A stretch of DNA of 64,000 nt from Coemansia sp. RSA 487 (Eukaryota > Kickxellomycota > Kickxellomycetes > Kickxellales > Kickxellaceae): the NCBI GenBank assembly GCA_027577595.1, contig JANBRJ010000010.1:124001-188000 (forward strand). The letters are read 5' to 3'. A program made the position numbers and the translations under genes. How positions within the stretch are numbered: the stretch's first letter is position 1; each line of letters begins with the position of its first letter. The notes under the pieces were generated by a model that saw only the letters and a program-made list of their open reading frames with translations, had not been told where the DNA came from and made no database searches. Positions 38,306 through 47,880 of the stretch are shown piece after piece.

Positions 38306-39688
38306 ATGGCATCTGGCACCGTTGCTCAGCCGCGCAGTTTATCAAACGACGACCCGTACAAGCACCAACCCGGGTTTGGAAACCACTTTTCGTCAGAAGC
38401 CCTTGAAGGCGCTCTTCCCGTAGGGCAGAACACGCCTCAGGTTTGTCCATATGGCTTGTATGCCGAGCAGCTTTCAGGCACAGCGTTCACCGTGGGGCGC
38501 AGCGGGAATCAGCGCAGCTGGTTCTACCGCATCCGCCCATCAGTAATGCACCTGCCATTTGAGCCGTACCGCACGGACCAGCACGGGATAGTTGGTGCGT
38601 TCGACGCCAAAACAACGGAGGCGACTCCGACGCAAATGCGCTGGCTGCCCTTCACAATCCCCGCCGAGCCTGGCATTGACTTTGTTGACGGCATGCACAC
38701 TATCGGCGGCGCTGGCGACACTGCACTGAAGAACGGTATTGCCGTGCACGTCTACATGGCTACGCAATCGATGAACAGACGCGCATTTGGCAATTCGGAC
38801 GGCGATTTTCTGATTGTTCCGCAGCAGGGGCGTCTAGATATTGCTACCGAGTTCGGGCCGATGATGGTCGCACCTAACGAGATTGCTGTTATCCAACGCG
38901 GAATGCGGTTTTCCGTTTCGCTTCCCGACGGGCCCAGTCGCGGCTACATTCTGGAAGTGTACGACGGGCACTTTGAGCTACCTGATCTGGGTCCAATTGG
39001 CGCGAACGGGCTTGCTAATCCGCGCGATTTCAAGACACCAGTGGCAAAATACGAGAATGTCGAAGAAGAATGGTCGATTATCAACAAGTACCAGGGCGAA
39101 TTGTTTATTGCCTCGCAGGGCCACTCGCCGTTTGACGTCGTTGCTTGGCATGGCAATTATGCCCCATACAAATACAACCTGGCTGACTTTAGTGTCATCA
39201 ACTCGGTGAGCTTTGACCATGTCGATCCTTCCATCTTCACCGTGCTCACGTGCAAATCAGCGCATCCAGGAACAGCCGTGGCCGACTTTGTGATCTTCCC
39301 GCCACGCTTTGAGGTGCAAATGCACACGTTCCGTCCGCCTTACTTCCACCGCAACTGCATGAGCGAGTTCATGGGTCTGATCCACGGCGAGTACGAGGCA
39401 AAGAAGGGCGGGTTTTTGCCTGGAGGCGCCAGTCTGCACAGCATGATGGCTCCGCATGGCCCCGATGCCAAGACGGTCGAAAACGCCACCACCCGCGACC
39501 TTAATCCTGGGCGTGTTGCCGACAGGACCATGGCTTTCATGTTTGAATCAATGTTCCAGCTGCGCTTGACAAAGTGGGCGATCGAGCACAGACAGCGCGA
39601 CCGCGACTACTACAAGGTGTGGCAGAACATCCCTGTCACCTTTGATCCTAGCCAAAGAAAAGTTAGTGTCAAGAAAAGCACTGACTGA
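38306..39688 (+). CDS. HGD: Homogentisate 1,2-dioxygenase
   Basis: A 460-residue Fe(II) ring-cleaving enzyme of phenylalanine/tyrosine breakdown, converting homogentisate to maleylacetoacetate. The start reads [20 protein letters not shown] with PVGQNTPQ, then QLSGTAFT. The iron site is visible in [19 protein letters not shown] (His and Glu) and in the later His-containing [14 protein letters not shown]. Length equals the fungal and animal enzymes (about 445-460). No intron. The other genes of the pathway are not in the window. Confidence 0.97.
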   Translation: MASGTVAQPRSLSNDDPYKHQPGFGNHFSSEALEGALPVGQNTPQVCPYGLYAEQLSGTAFTVGRSGNQRSWFYRIRPSVMHLPFEPYRTDQHGIVGAFDAKTTEATPTQMRWLPFTIPAEPGIDFVDGMHTIGGAGDTALKNGIAVHVYMATQSMNRRAFGNSDGDFLIVPQQGRLDIATEFGPMMVAPNEIAVIQRGMRFSVSLPDGPSRGYILEVYDGHFELPDLGPIGANGLANPRDFKTPVAKYENVEEEWSIINKYQGELFIASQGHSPFDVVAWHGNYAPYKYNLADFSVINSVSFDHVDPSIFTVLTCKSAHPGTAVADFVIFPPRFEVQMHTFRPPYFHRNCMSEFMGLIHGEYEAKKGGFLPGGASLHSMMAPHGPDAKTVENATTRDLNPGRVADRTMAFMFESMFQLRLTKWAIEHRQRDRDYYKVWQNIPVTFDPSQRKVSVKKSTD

Positions 39689-39778
39689 GTTTATGTGATG
39701 CTGATTGAGCAAAACTAATCAGTGTCCTGAGATACATTGGCTCTGATTATGATCATAGATAATTAGGTGGTGGAAAGG

Positions 39779-39786
39779 TATAAATA
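39779..39786 (+). promoter_or_regulatory. Orphan TATA box downstream of HGD
   Basis: TATAAATA, then a leader-like stretch with a GTAAGC donor-like site near 39838, but no open frame follows on the plus strand. Transcription from here would run antisense into the 3' end of the Fanzor remnant. May be chance. Confidence 0.3.
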
Positions 39787-39911
39787 CTCTTGGTTGGATT
39801 GTGTTAACAAGAAGAGGGACTTTAGTTCCGTCTTAAAGTAAGCAAAATAATTGTGACAGTTTGGAGCTTCTTTGCAGCTGTTTGAAATACGTATTTGCCA
39901 ATGGCCTCCGA

Positions 39912-39977
39912 TTACCACTAACGTGTGGCAACCAAAGCCTTGTACCTGGCATTAATTTCCGCCCAGAACGGTTCTGG
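39912..39977 (-). other. Two hairpins just beyond the Fanzor 3' end
   Basis: Two inverted repeats lie 44-110 bases past the Fanzor stop. The nearer is CCAGAAC-G-GTTCTGG (39963-39977, perfect 7-base arms). The farther has arms TTACCAC and GTGGCAA around a 6-base loop (39912-39931, one G-U pair as RNA). Guide RNAs of TnpB and Fanzor systems are structured and arise near this end of the element, so this is a candidate guide-RNA scaffold or element end. Inference from position and folding by eye. Confidence 0.35.
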
Positions 39978-40020
39978 ACAGTTGGAGTGCAATAGCACCC
40001 AGGGAAAAATATGGTTGATG

Positions 40021-42012
40021 TTAAGACTGCTGCTGCGCTGTCGCTGAACGAGGCTTCTTTCTGGGCTGTGCAGAGCCACTGGCAGACCTCTTGGTGCCTC
40101 TCGCGGGTTTCTTGGTGTTTTTTGCCGGCGGAAGAGTGGTACCACGCCTAAAACGCTCAGGCCTCTCATGTGTTTGGCGCAGACTATGGAGGATATGCCT
40201 GAAATTCAATACAGCAAGATCTCTGTTCCAAAACCGAGCAGCAGGCGCTTTCCCGAGATGGTTAGCAGGCTTCATGTTATCTGCCACGTGCTCCACACAT
40301 TTTTTGTTTTGACACATTAGGAGTCCATGGCAAGTAACATACGCCTATTTTTTTTTGGGTAGGGCCTTGGGTTTGGAACCAGTTCTTCAGGATGCACGAG
40401 CCTGTCTTCGCAACAACCAGGGCAGAAAGCAGAGGTACGGAATTCATCCAACAGGTACACTTTGAACCCATGCTTTCGCAGCATCCTACGCATGCCTACA
40501 CCCCGGATGGGCTCATGGTACTTGCACATGCCAGTAGACCAATTCCCAAGAACCAGGGCAGGCTCAGAGCCAAACTGCTCACGGGTAAGGTTAGCAAGGA
40601 CATGGTCTGCCCTTTGGCTGTTAAGATAGGCCGCCAGACGCAGCTGCCGATGGAGTGGCTTTCTGTTCGTTGTGCTGTTTGTCTGTGTGCAGGAATAGAA
40701 CTTGCTCAGAAGGGGCCACACCTCAGCCTGGATCTCAATGAACCTCTTGAACTCATCAGGATCAACAGTGGTGCATGAAACCTCAGCCAGACTCTTCTCT
40801 GCCTCAATGATGGCATTGTCAGGGTACATCTTCTTGGCAGCTTCGAGGATCTTGCGGAACTTGGTAGAGCGAGTCAGCTTGGCCTTGTGATTGCGCGTAA
40901 ACCGGAATAGCCATGGATTCCCAATGGAGCTGTACTCATGCATGCAGAACAGAAGGCCCCTCCTGCCTGGGTCGATCAGCACACAGTTGCCTTCCATTGC
41001 ACACAGTTTGTCTTGGTCGATCGATCCAATGTACTCAAACTCGAATCCGTCTTCATCCTTTCCTTTCTTTGTCTTCGGTGTCTTGGCCTTGCACCTCTTG
41101 AAAATCGAGATCGACACACTATCAGTCTGAATTGAGCCTTCAAAACCCTTGCCATCCTGTTTGCTCTTGATCGCCCAGCAGCTTATGTCAAGGACCTCAC
41201 CCCAAAGGTCATTCGTAAGCTTCTGTCCCTTCTTGATGCCACCAAGGAACCACTGACAAAGGATAGCCTTGTCAATGTGGACATGGCATGGGATCCACTA
41301 TGTGCGAAGTGGCATGCACTGGAAGCTGCGGGGCTTATTTTGCTGGAAGAACCGAGCCAGAAGAAAGAAGGTTTTGACGTGCTTGACAGGGTCACACTTG
41401 ATGTCATAGTAGAGACCCTTTTCGCTAGGCGCATCATTTTCGTAGATGTAGAGTACTGATTGAAGTTCCTTGACCCGTTCGTAAATGTGTGCATCTAGCT
41501 CAGCTTCGACAATCTTGCCACGCTCAACGCATTTCTTGGCCTTGTCTGCTGGCCCCCCACACCTCGGCTCTTAGGGTATCTCGGATAGTATCAGCTGATG
41601 TGCCAGCAGCCTTGAGCTCAATCCTCTTTGCAAGTGCTTCGGTTTTAGACCTACAGAGCATGTTGACAGCTCTGCGTAGGCAGTTTCCGAGGCTATTCTT
41701 TACCGATGCAAGGAACGCAGTGTGTATCTTCTGGGCCTCATACCCAGCTATCTGAGCTATGTACGGGTGCTTTTGCTGCTTTATGCGTGACGCCTGTGCG
41801 TACTTGTCCCAGTGCTTGGCTATCAGGTTGCGAAGCTCCGTTGTGTCTGGCTGGTTATTTTCTACTTCCGATTTGACTTTGGGTTTCTTTGTCTTCTTCC
41901 GCGCACTGCCGACAGCTGCAGTTTTTCCACCGTTGACTTTCAAGATGACTTGTTTGAAAAAGGGAATGCAGACAGCGATCGAGCTTGAAATTGATGTCCT
42001 CGCGAAGCTCAT
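40021..42012 (-). pseudogene. Fanzor (TnpB-like RNA-guided nuclease) remnant
   Basis: A eukaryotic TnpB relative, probably Fanzor2-like, carried by a DNA transposon. Reading the minus strand from about 42012 (possibly 42141) to 40021 gives about 660 residues spread over three frames. Landmarks in order: a basic KKTKKPKVKSE leader; a helical recognition region (AKHWDKYAQASRIKQQKH); the RuvC-I Asp in VLIDPGRRG; LVLGNWS; the RuvC-II Glu in LLDEFRTS; a zinc ribbon from CPGC to CHGLLMCQNKKC; and the RuvC-III Asp in WNRDLAVLNF. All three catalytic acids remain. Two frame changes fall at homopolymers (C6 at 41553, T9 at 40348), and one in-frame TAG is at 41298-41300. It is therefore broken, yet young, or the assembly has homopolymer errors. 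Family facts: TnpB and some Fanzors cut DNA guided by RNA encoded beside the gene. No terminal inverted repeats or target duplication were found. Confidence 0.85.
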
Positions 42013-42138
42013 ATATGAATATCCAGCGAGAAAAATTATAAGAATGGCGAGTGTTGTGATTTGTTGTTTTAATAAGCTTTCGAAGTGGTGGTTTGTATTT
42101 GTGGTGCTAGCTGACGGCCTGCAAAGGAACCTTGACAA

Positions 42139-42179
42139 CATACACCTCGTCGTTGCGTGCCATCAGAGGTGTGTGTATG
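42139..42179. repeat. Inverted repeat at the 5' side of the Fanzor gene
   Basis: CATACACCTC (42139-42148) is matched by GAGGTGTGTGTATG (42166-42179), which equals its reverse complement plus a TG-repeat insert of 4 bases. The 17-base spacer makes a plausible hairpin. It could mark the element's other end, but the TG-rich arm may arise by chance. Confidence 0.35.
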
Positions 42180-42969
42180 TGTATGTGTTGAGATAAAAGG
42201 AAAGGATGAGGTTAAAATGAGATTTTGTAGGTTTAATAAATAAGTCGCTGCAACACAAAAGGGGCTTTTTCTCTACACTCTGTAGTTATTTCCAAAGAGA
42301 GTATAGCTTTTTTATTCTTGCAATAGGAAGGTGAGCTCTTTCCCATCTGTTTTTTGCTTCTTGATTGTTTTTTGTAGATATATCATCTCTTTCTTTTTAT
42401 CAGATTGTGTTTTTCTTTTATCAGGTTGTATTTATTTTTTGTGGCACACGCACCAAGGGGTAAGCAAATGCAACATGGTGGGAGCACGAATGCCTTCAAA
42501 TACACATTCCTTTCAACACTTCTTTCTCTTTCTGATTTTTAGCTGTTATCAACGCTGTTCGTTTTCTCTCCTTTATTGTAATCGTATTATTTTCCCTCTT
42601 CTGACATTAATACTTCCTTTTCCTTTTCCTGTTAACCGACGTTTGTTTGATCTTTCCATGTCGTTGTTTATTTTGCAAATTAATAAACATAATCTACACT
42701 ACACTTCAAGCAAGAGTAAGTATACTGGTGGAGTCTTCAAAGGACAACCACTGCAACTGTATTTGTTAAAAGGCGCGATAAAGAAAGCAACGTCTATAGC
42801 ACACAGCTACTGAGCTAGCATCTGGTGGCGGTGGATGGTGTGCTGGCTAGAAAAGCTGGTGGGCTTTCCATATGAGTGATAATACAGTGGTTAGCCAATG
42901 TTTTTTCTGTTTAGCTTTTCAATATTAGCAAAATACCAGTGCACTATGAAGCTACCTTTTCAAACTACA
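42180..42969. other. Intergenic region
   Basis: About 790 T-rich bases. A 160-codon plus-strand frame at 42331 is F/S/L-rich with no domain and is not called. A GTAAGT donor-like site occurs near 42716. Nothing else recognised. Confidence 0.5.
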
Positions 42970-43689
42970 TTAGCTGCTACGTTTATTCAGCAGATGTTTA
43001 AGGGCATCTTGTTGCAACTTTAGAATGGCTGGATTGGACGATGGATAAAACCCAGGGACCCCAAGCTTCTGTAATTCCATCTGCTGCTGGTATCGCAGCT
43101 CGTCCAATTTGCTGACCGCCCTTTTGTCCGCCCGCTCCAGCTCCATGGCATGCTGGCGTAAAACTGCTTCCTTTTCGTGACTGGGCACAGGTGCAATAAT
43201 TTCGCGTGCCTCGAGATGCTGCAGTGCCACCGAGTGTCCATGCTGAATTCGTTTCCTGTGCTCATACAAGCGCCGCTCAAAGTCATTCTGAGCTGCGCAA
43301 AGCGCTTCAACTCGATTCATCACTTCTGTGCTAAGATGTAGATTGGCAGCAAAGTCTGTGGTATCGAAACTGTTGCTATCGTCTGTTTGTTTGAACGAAG
43401 CAAACATCTGGTCTTCTGGCTGGCTGGATGCCTCGGCTCCTTCAGCTGGATGGTCTCTGTTATGCAGGTTGTTATCTGTAGTGCTATGCTGTCCGGAAAA
43501 TATATCTGGAGCAGGCGGAATAGCCCATTTAGTTGTGTCTGGCTCACCTTCATAAGATAGCCGAATGCGCTTTGGTTCTGTGTCTGTGCTTGAGGCATCC
43601 TGCTGCAACTCGGTATTGTGAATATTGCTCTTTGCACATGCTAGTCGACTCTGTTCCTCAAGAAGCTGGTCCTCTGGAGAGTAAAACAT
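42970..43689 (-). CDS. DGCR6-like coiled-coil protein
   Basis: A 239-residue protein. The C-terminal 110 residues resemble animal DGCR6: a helical stretch with HRKRIQHGH, then KLDELRYQQQMELQKLGVPG continuing into GFYPSSNPAILKLQQD. The human counterpart, from memory, has an LEKAGVAGFYVTTNP motif at the same place. The first 110 residues are polar and probably disordered, apart from a short N-terminal helix. Family function is poorly known in fungi. The match rests on the short C-terminal motif and the overall helical layout. Confidence 0.7.
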   Translation of the reverse strand: MFYSPEDQLLEEQSRLACAKSNIHNTELQQDASSTDTEPKRIRLSYEGEPDTTKWAIPPAPDIFSGQHSTTDNNLHNRDHPAEGAEASSQPEDQMFASFKQTDDSNSFDTTDFAANLHLSTEVMNRVEALCAAQNDFERRLYEHRKRIQHGHSVALQHLEAREIIAPVPSHEKEAVLRQHAMELERADKRAVSKLDELRYQQQMELQKLGVPGFYPSSNPAILKLQQDALKHLLNKRSS

Positions 43690-43985
43690 CGGGTTTGTTT
43701 ACTTTAAAAACATATTATTTACAATAATCGCACGTTGAACAAAGCAGAAAGAGATAGATGATGTTAGGAAACACGACAGCAGGAAACACTCCCTCAGAAA
43801 AGGGGGAGGTTCCAGTATGCTCGCTTGGGAGGTTAGACCTCAACTACTATGGTTTATGTCCGAGCAGGATTGACGTTACAAGTCCAGGATTTTGTTTGAT
43901 TCACTCAGTGATTAGACAGCTGTCCACAATTAGCTTGAGCAATAAAAGTAGGCCTGCACAGCACTCTCAGCTAGCGGAGCTAGGA

Positions 43986-44072
43986 TATAGTTGGGCGGGA
44001 GAGCCCGCCGGCCCCAGAATACGTGTATATGTCGTCAAGCGTGTGTCAACGCCCTGGGATCGACTCCAGGCA
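43986..44072 (+). other. tRNA-like / SINE-like candidate
   Basis: A perfect hairpin GGCGGG-AGAG-CCCGCC (near 43994-44009) is followed by GGATCGACTCC at 44057-44067. That is one base from the polymerase III B-box consensus and is flanked by CCTGG/CCAGG arms like a T-stem. An A-box is only weakly present, and the spacing (about 69 bases) is longer than in a plain tRNA. It may be a tRNA-derived SINE or chance. Confidence 0.25.
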
Positions 44073-44663
44073 AACCTTCTGGCCACTGCTGCCAGACTCC
44101 CCAAGAAGCACTCGTCCCAAGATTCTCTTCACTCCAGTCGTGCTCACCCGAGCAAGTTGAGGGTTCACTAGCCTTTCTGCTAGTCTTTCAGTTTGTCCTT
44201 GCTCCACAGACATTGGCATCCACGTTGTGGTGCTGATGATCCAGTATGATGAGTAAATTTAAAACAAAAATGATCATCAACGCTGGCAACAACCGTTTCT
44301 TGGTTGACAAAGATGTGCGGTTTTTTTTGATCAAATGACTTGGGGAAAACACGAGAGGAGCCAAAAGCGGCGAGCAATAGACCCTACGCCTACTGTGCAG
44401 GAGTTTGCAAACACTTGATACTCCAGGGACGAAATGAGCCAAGAGCTTAATGGTGGGCACAATCCAATATCGATGTTTTGGAGGAGAGATGGACTTAGAG
44501 TAATGTGCAATTTTGTGAAGACTCGCTCACGGTGGCACTGACTACGATGTGTTTATCTCTTCACTTGTTCTGTTGCTGACATTAGCCATGCCCTGCTTGT
44601 TCCACTCTATACCCTCCGCACGCACTGCTTCACCAAATCCAATGCTTGTTAATACTTGTCCCG

Positions 44664-44870
44664 TCCGCCAAGATGTGGTACGCTGCGCATATCGTGCCAT
44701 TGTCTGGCTCCTTATATCAAAGCATTACAGAGAAACTACGTCGAATCGTGTGGAGTTCCAACCACAACAAATTGGCATGGAACATATGCGGGTACCCAAC
44801 CAACGATTTCAGGGTGATCTGGGTGGAGAAAATCAGAACTGAAGGCTGTCTTCCACAGGTACACCTTACG
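44664..44870 (+). mobile_element. LINE reverse-transcriptase fragment (probable)
   Basis: The plus-strand frame encodes KMWYAAHIVPLSGSL, a helix ending LRRIVW, then NHNKLAWNICGYP. This is the pattern that ends the reverse-transcriptase core in Tad/L1-like LINEs (…LWYaahilP…, …iW…, then a Cys-containing segment before a Gly-Gly). The fragment covers about 65 residues; the rest of an ORF2 was not found, so it is a heavily truncated relic. The match is by eye from family memory. Confidence 0.4.
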
Positions 44871-45055
44871 CCATGGATCACAACCTCGATCATCTATGGT
44901 TCACGTAGCAGCCAAAATGTGCTAGTACCCAGGACACCAGGCATTCCACCTATCACGCACCCATCATCCGTCCATAGCAGATACAATACTTGATATATTG
45001 ATTTGGCTATAAAATTAGTTATCTTTTCCCTCAATTTTCTGGATACAAAAATCAG

Positions 45056-45760
45056 CTATAGCTTCTTCTTTGAAGGCGTTCCCGAAGCAACAGCATTAGC
45101 AGAGGTGCCAGCCTTGGGTTTGCTGTCGCCTCCAAGAATCTTGCGACGCTGGCGGATCATGTGGGTGTAGAGCTTGAACAGAACTGGAGGATAGTTGATC
45201 ATGTTTAGAATCAGGAAACCCTTGAACGATGGGCGGATAGCGTGAGCATACGGCAGAGCAGCCCACATTGTCAACAGCTCGCCTGACACGCCAGCGGGGT
45301 ACAAGACGTAGAATAGCGTGTAGCGTAGATAGAGCAGCACCGGTGACTCGATGTTGAGCAGAGAGAGTGCATAGTGGCTGTAGCGCACACACTCGGTAAT
45401 GGACCACGCAAACACCATGAGCAGGAACCCGTACGACGCGCGAACCTCTGGATAATCAAACGGATAGAGCGTACCCCACACGAGAAGAAGGCGAGAGTAC
45501 ACTTGCAGGAGAACAGTAAGTGGGCTCGAGCGCACAATGCCTACTAGTGCGTGGAGAATCTCTAGGGCCGCGCCTGTCTGTACATAGATGAGCGGACACC
45601 CGATTTCTGCAAACAGCCCGTCGAGCTTGGTGCCGTTGTTTGCTACGTACATCGCTGTCTTTGCCAGAACAAAGGCCCATCCTACGAACGAAGCCGCGTT
45701 GTAGGCAACCATGTATGCTTTTAGAATCCTGCCATCTCCCTTCTTGTTGACCTTCGCCAT
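45056..45760 (-). CDS. PHS1: Very-long-chain 3-hydroxyacyl-CoA dehydratase
   Basis: A 234-residue ER multi-pass enzyme that performs the third step of very-long-chain fatty acid elongation. Six hydrophobic segments are visible. The catalytic Tyr and Glu lie in LRYTLFYVLYPAGVSGEL near residues 146-163, and family motifs QVYSRLLLVWG and WSITECVRYSHYAL precede it. The C-terminus KKKL fits a dilysine ER-retrieval signal. The ATG at 45760 is the first in frame with a good context. Confidence 0.95.
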   Translation of the reverse strand: MAKVNKKGDGRILKAYMVAYNAASFVGWAFVLAKTAMYVANNGTKLDGLFAEIGCPLIYVQTGAALEILHALVGIVRSSPLTVLLQVYSRLLLVWGTLYPFDYPEVRASYGFLLMVFAWSITECVRYSHYALSLLNIESPVLLYLRYTLFYVLYPAGVSGELLTMWAALPYAHAIRPSFKGFLILNMINYPPVLFKLYTHMIRQRRKILGGDSKPKAGTSANAVASGTPSKKKL

Positions 45761-46124
45761 TGTCTTTGTTTCGTCTGGCAAGTGCTTCTAGTGCTATTAA
45801 GAAAAAGCAGAAAAGGATTGGAAAAGATATGAATTACTAGTAGTATTATTTATCAAAACGTGCAGGTAGCAAAGACAAAAAGGCTTTTAATGTGCATGAT
45901 GTAGTTTCCCATGAGCCTCTCCTTTCCTGTCTTTGCGAGTGACAGAGAATTGTCTTTTCATATTACTTTTTTGTTCTAATTTTCAGTATCCTTGCGTTTT
46001 GTTACGGATTTTGTCAAGTGTGACCTGCTCTATTTGTGTTTACGGTCTATCGACGTCTTTGTACTATTATTTCAACCTCTTTGGAACGTAGCAGCAAATT
46101 TGCAGTAGCGAGCATACAGTGAAT
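45761..46124. other. Divergent promoter region
   Basis: 364 AT-rich bases between PHS1 and VPS25. No gene seen. Confidence 0.6.
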
Positions 46125-46843
46125 ATGTCCAGTACGGTGGAAACGCCAACAACAGCGACAGCAGCAGCAGCAACAGCAGCGGATTCTGGCTTTGAGTTCC
46201 CCGAAATACACAACTTTCCACCGTTTTTCACGTAAGCCCATACCATATGCATGTATTTCTGCTGCTGAACAAGTAGCCATCATCGATATTCCAGCATGTT
46301 TAAACTGCAAAAGAAAGCAAAACTAACGTACGAAAATGCCTGAACTGTAGACGCCAACCCAACGAAAGCACATGGAAGGAGCAGCGGCGGATGTGGTGCG
46401 ATCTGATCCTGACATACTTTAGACACATGAATCTTTCGGGGATGACGCTAGCCGAAGTGGTAACGGACCCGCTATTCAATAACAAAAAAATACACAGATC
46501 GCTGCGCGTCGACATGCTACGCGAGATAGTCGAAGAGCTGGTCAAGCAGGGCAATGCCTGCTGGACCGGCCCAAAGAACACAAATGACGCGTGTCTTGTG
46601 TTCTGGCGCAAACCGGAGGCGTGGGCATCGATTATACACCAGTGGGTTAGCGACGCAGGCATGCTCAACACTGTGCTCACTCTTTTCGAGCTTGCCAACG
46701 GCGAAGACACTGTGGACCAAGAGTTCCACAACATCGATCCGGTGACGCTTCGCAGGGCATTGGATGTGCTGCAGGTCCAAGGCAAGGCCCAGCTCTTTGT
46801 TGGCACCTCCGACGACGATATTGGTGTCAAGTTTTTCGCATAG
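46125..46843 (+). CDS. VPS25: ESCRT-II subunit Vps25 (two exons)
   Basis: A 199-residue winged-helix subunit of ESCRT-II, which sorts ubiquitinated cargo at endosomes. Exon 1 is 46125-46231; the intron 46232-46350 (119 bases) has GTAAGC at the donor, a CTAAC branch-like site near 46322 and CTGTAG at the acceptor; exon 2 is 46351-46843. Joined, the exons give the family start FPEIHNFPPFFTRQPNESTW, then QRRMWCDLILTYFRH and the C-terminal ALDVLQVQGKAQLF. Exon 1 also encodes a Thr/Ala-rich run from a GCA/ACA repeat. The second exon alone would miss the PPFFT motif that contacts Vps22/Vps36. Confidence 0.93.
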
Positions 46844-47880
46844 CAGCCGTTGCTGATCCTGTCTCTCTATCTTTTTCCGTTTATTTTATAACATGTGTAC
46901 TTTGATCGATCTCTGTTCCTTTTCAGCCAGCTGGCTCTGTGCTGGGACCACCTGTTGATGATAGCAGATCCCAGTAGAGCCTTCACTCTGTGTCAAATTT
47001 GGCGCTGTTCTGATTGGCCAGCTTTGCTTGGTAGATGACGGAGATTGTCGACTCGACTCGGATGGCTCAGGACTTGCAGGAAAATTTTTTTATTTTTCGC
47101 ACACATTGCTGATGCACAGAAGACTTTTTTTTCTGCAAGAGCGCAAAACTGCCCCTGCAAGCAGTGTTTTTCTCTCACTTGTTTTGGTGCACAGCGAAAA
47201 AAAGGCAACAATGAAATCTGTGTGTTCTGCCCCCCTGTCCCCCCAAACCAAGGTGTTGTTGAAGCAAATCTGCTTGGGAGGGGGTGTTCGCTTCTATCCA
47301 TCAAAGTGGCTCACTTCCTTTTCTTTACCTTTTGCTCTCATTTTATACTCTTTTTACCAATCAATATAATAGGTATGTAGCTCTGCAGAATTTTTTTTCT
47401 GCTGTCGCGTCCATTTAGTTTCCATGTGTGTTTTTGGCGCTATCAGAGTCCAGGTGAGCCAAGAGATTGCTGGGCTTCTTTTGATTACTCGCTTGCTTGT
47501 TGGTTTCCACAAGCGCTCAAGCGTTTCCGTGTCCATCTCTTTCTTCTTGCATAAAAGGATCCTGGTTGCTTGCTGAGATAGAGCGAGGTAAAGCTACCTC
47601 TCGCTCTTTTCTTTGAACACTTTCTCTTTGTTTTGTTAATCAGCAGTGCAAGTGCCCTTTAGTTTCTGTAAATTCGCAAGTTGTGCCACGCTAACGATTA
47701 ATAAAACACTACCCCTCTTTTTTATTGTGCCACCAATGGATCTCGATTGCATTTAATGCTAACCCCCTCCAAGGTCTCGCTGAGCCTACGATTTTTACTT
47801 TTTGCTGCGATCTCTGTTCTCAATGTAGTTTGTCTAAAAATAACCTTTTTTGGTCTTTAAAGAAACCGATAGCAACGAAA
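46844..47880. other. Intergenic, eIF5A promoter
   Basis: About 1 kb. It has an ATTGGCC CCAAT-type motif near 47014, a CATAAAAGG element near 47550 and a pyrimidine-rich leader of about 300 bases. The leader contains a GAG-GTAAAG donor-like site near 47587, so a 5'UTR intron is possible. Short open frames here are not called. Confidence 0.5.

Larger units (their letters stand above)
43690..45055. other. 1.4 kb repeat-like intergenic region
   Basis: No intact gene. It contains a tRNA-like hairpin stretch near 43986-44072 and a LINE-like fragment near 44664-44870 (both listed separately). The rest has scattered short frames unlike proteins. Base composition is more even than the AT-rich gaps elsewhere, which fits old transposon debris. 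Confidence 0.5.

Noticed and set aside
42331-42813. 160-codon plus-strand frame
   Set aside because: Low-complexity F/S/L-rich start, non-ATG first codon possible, no domain; likely non-coding T-rich DNA.
43758-44171. 137-codon plus-strand frame
   Set aside because: No family resemblance, and it spans the tRNA-like hairpin; more likely repeat debris.
46300-46830. 176-codon minus-strand frame opposite VPS25
   Set aside because: Shadow of the VPS25 second exon; Ser-rich and without domain.
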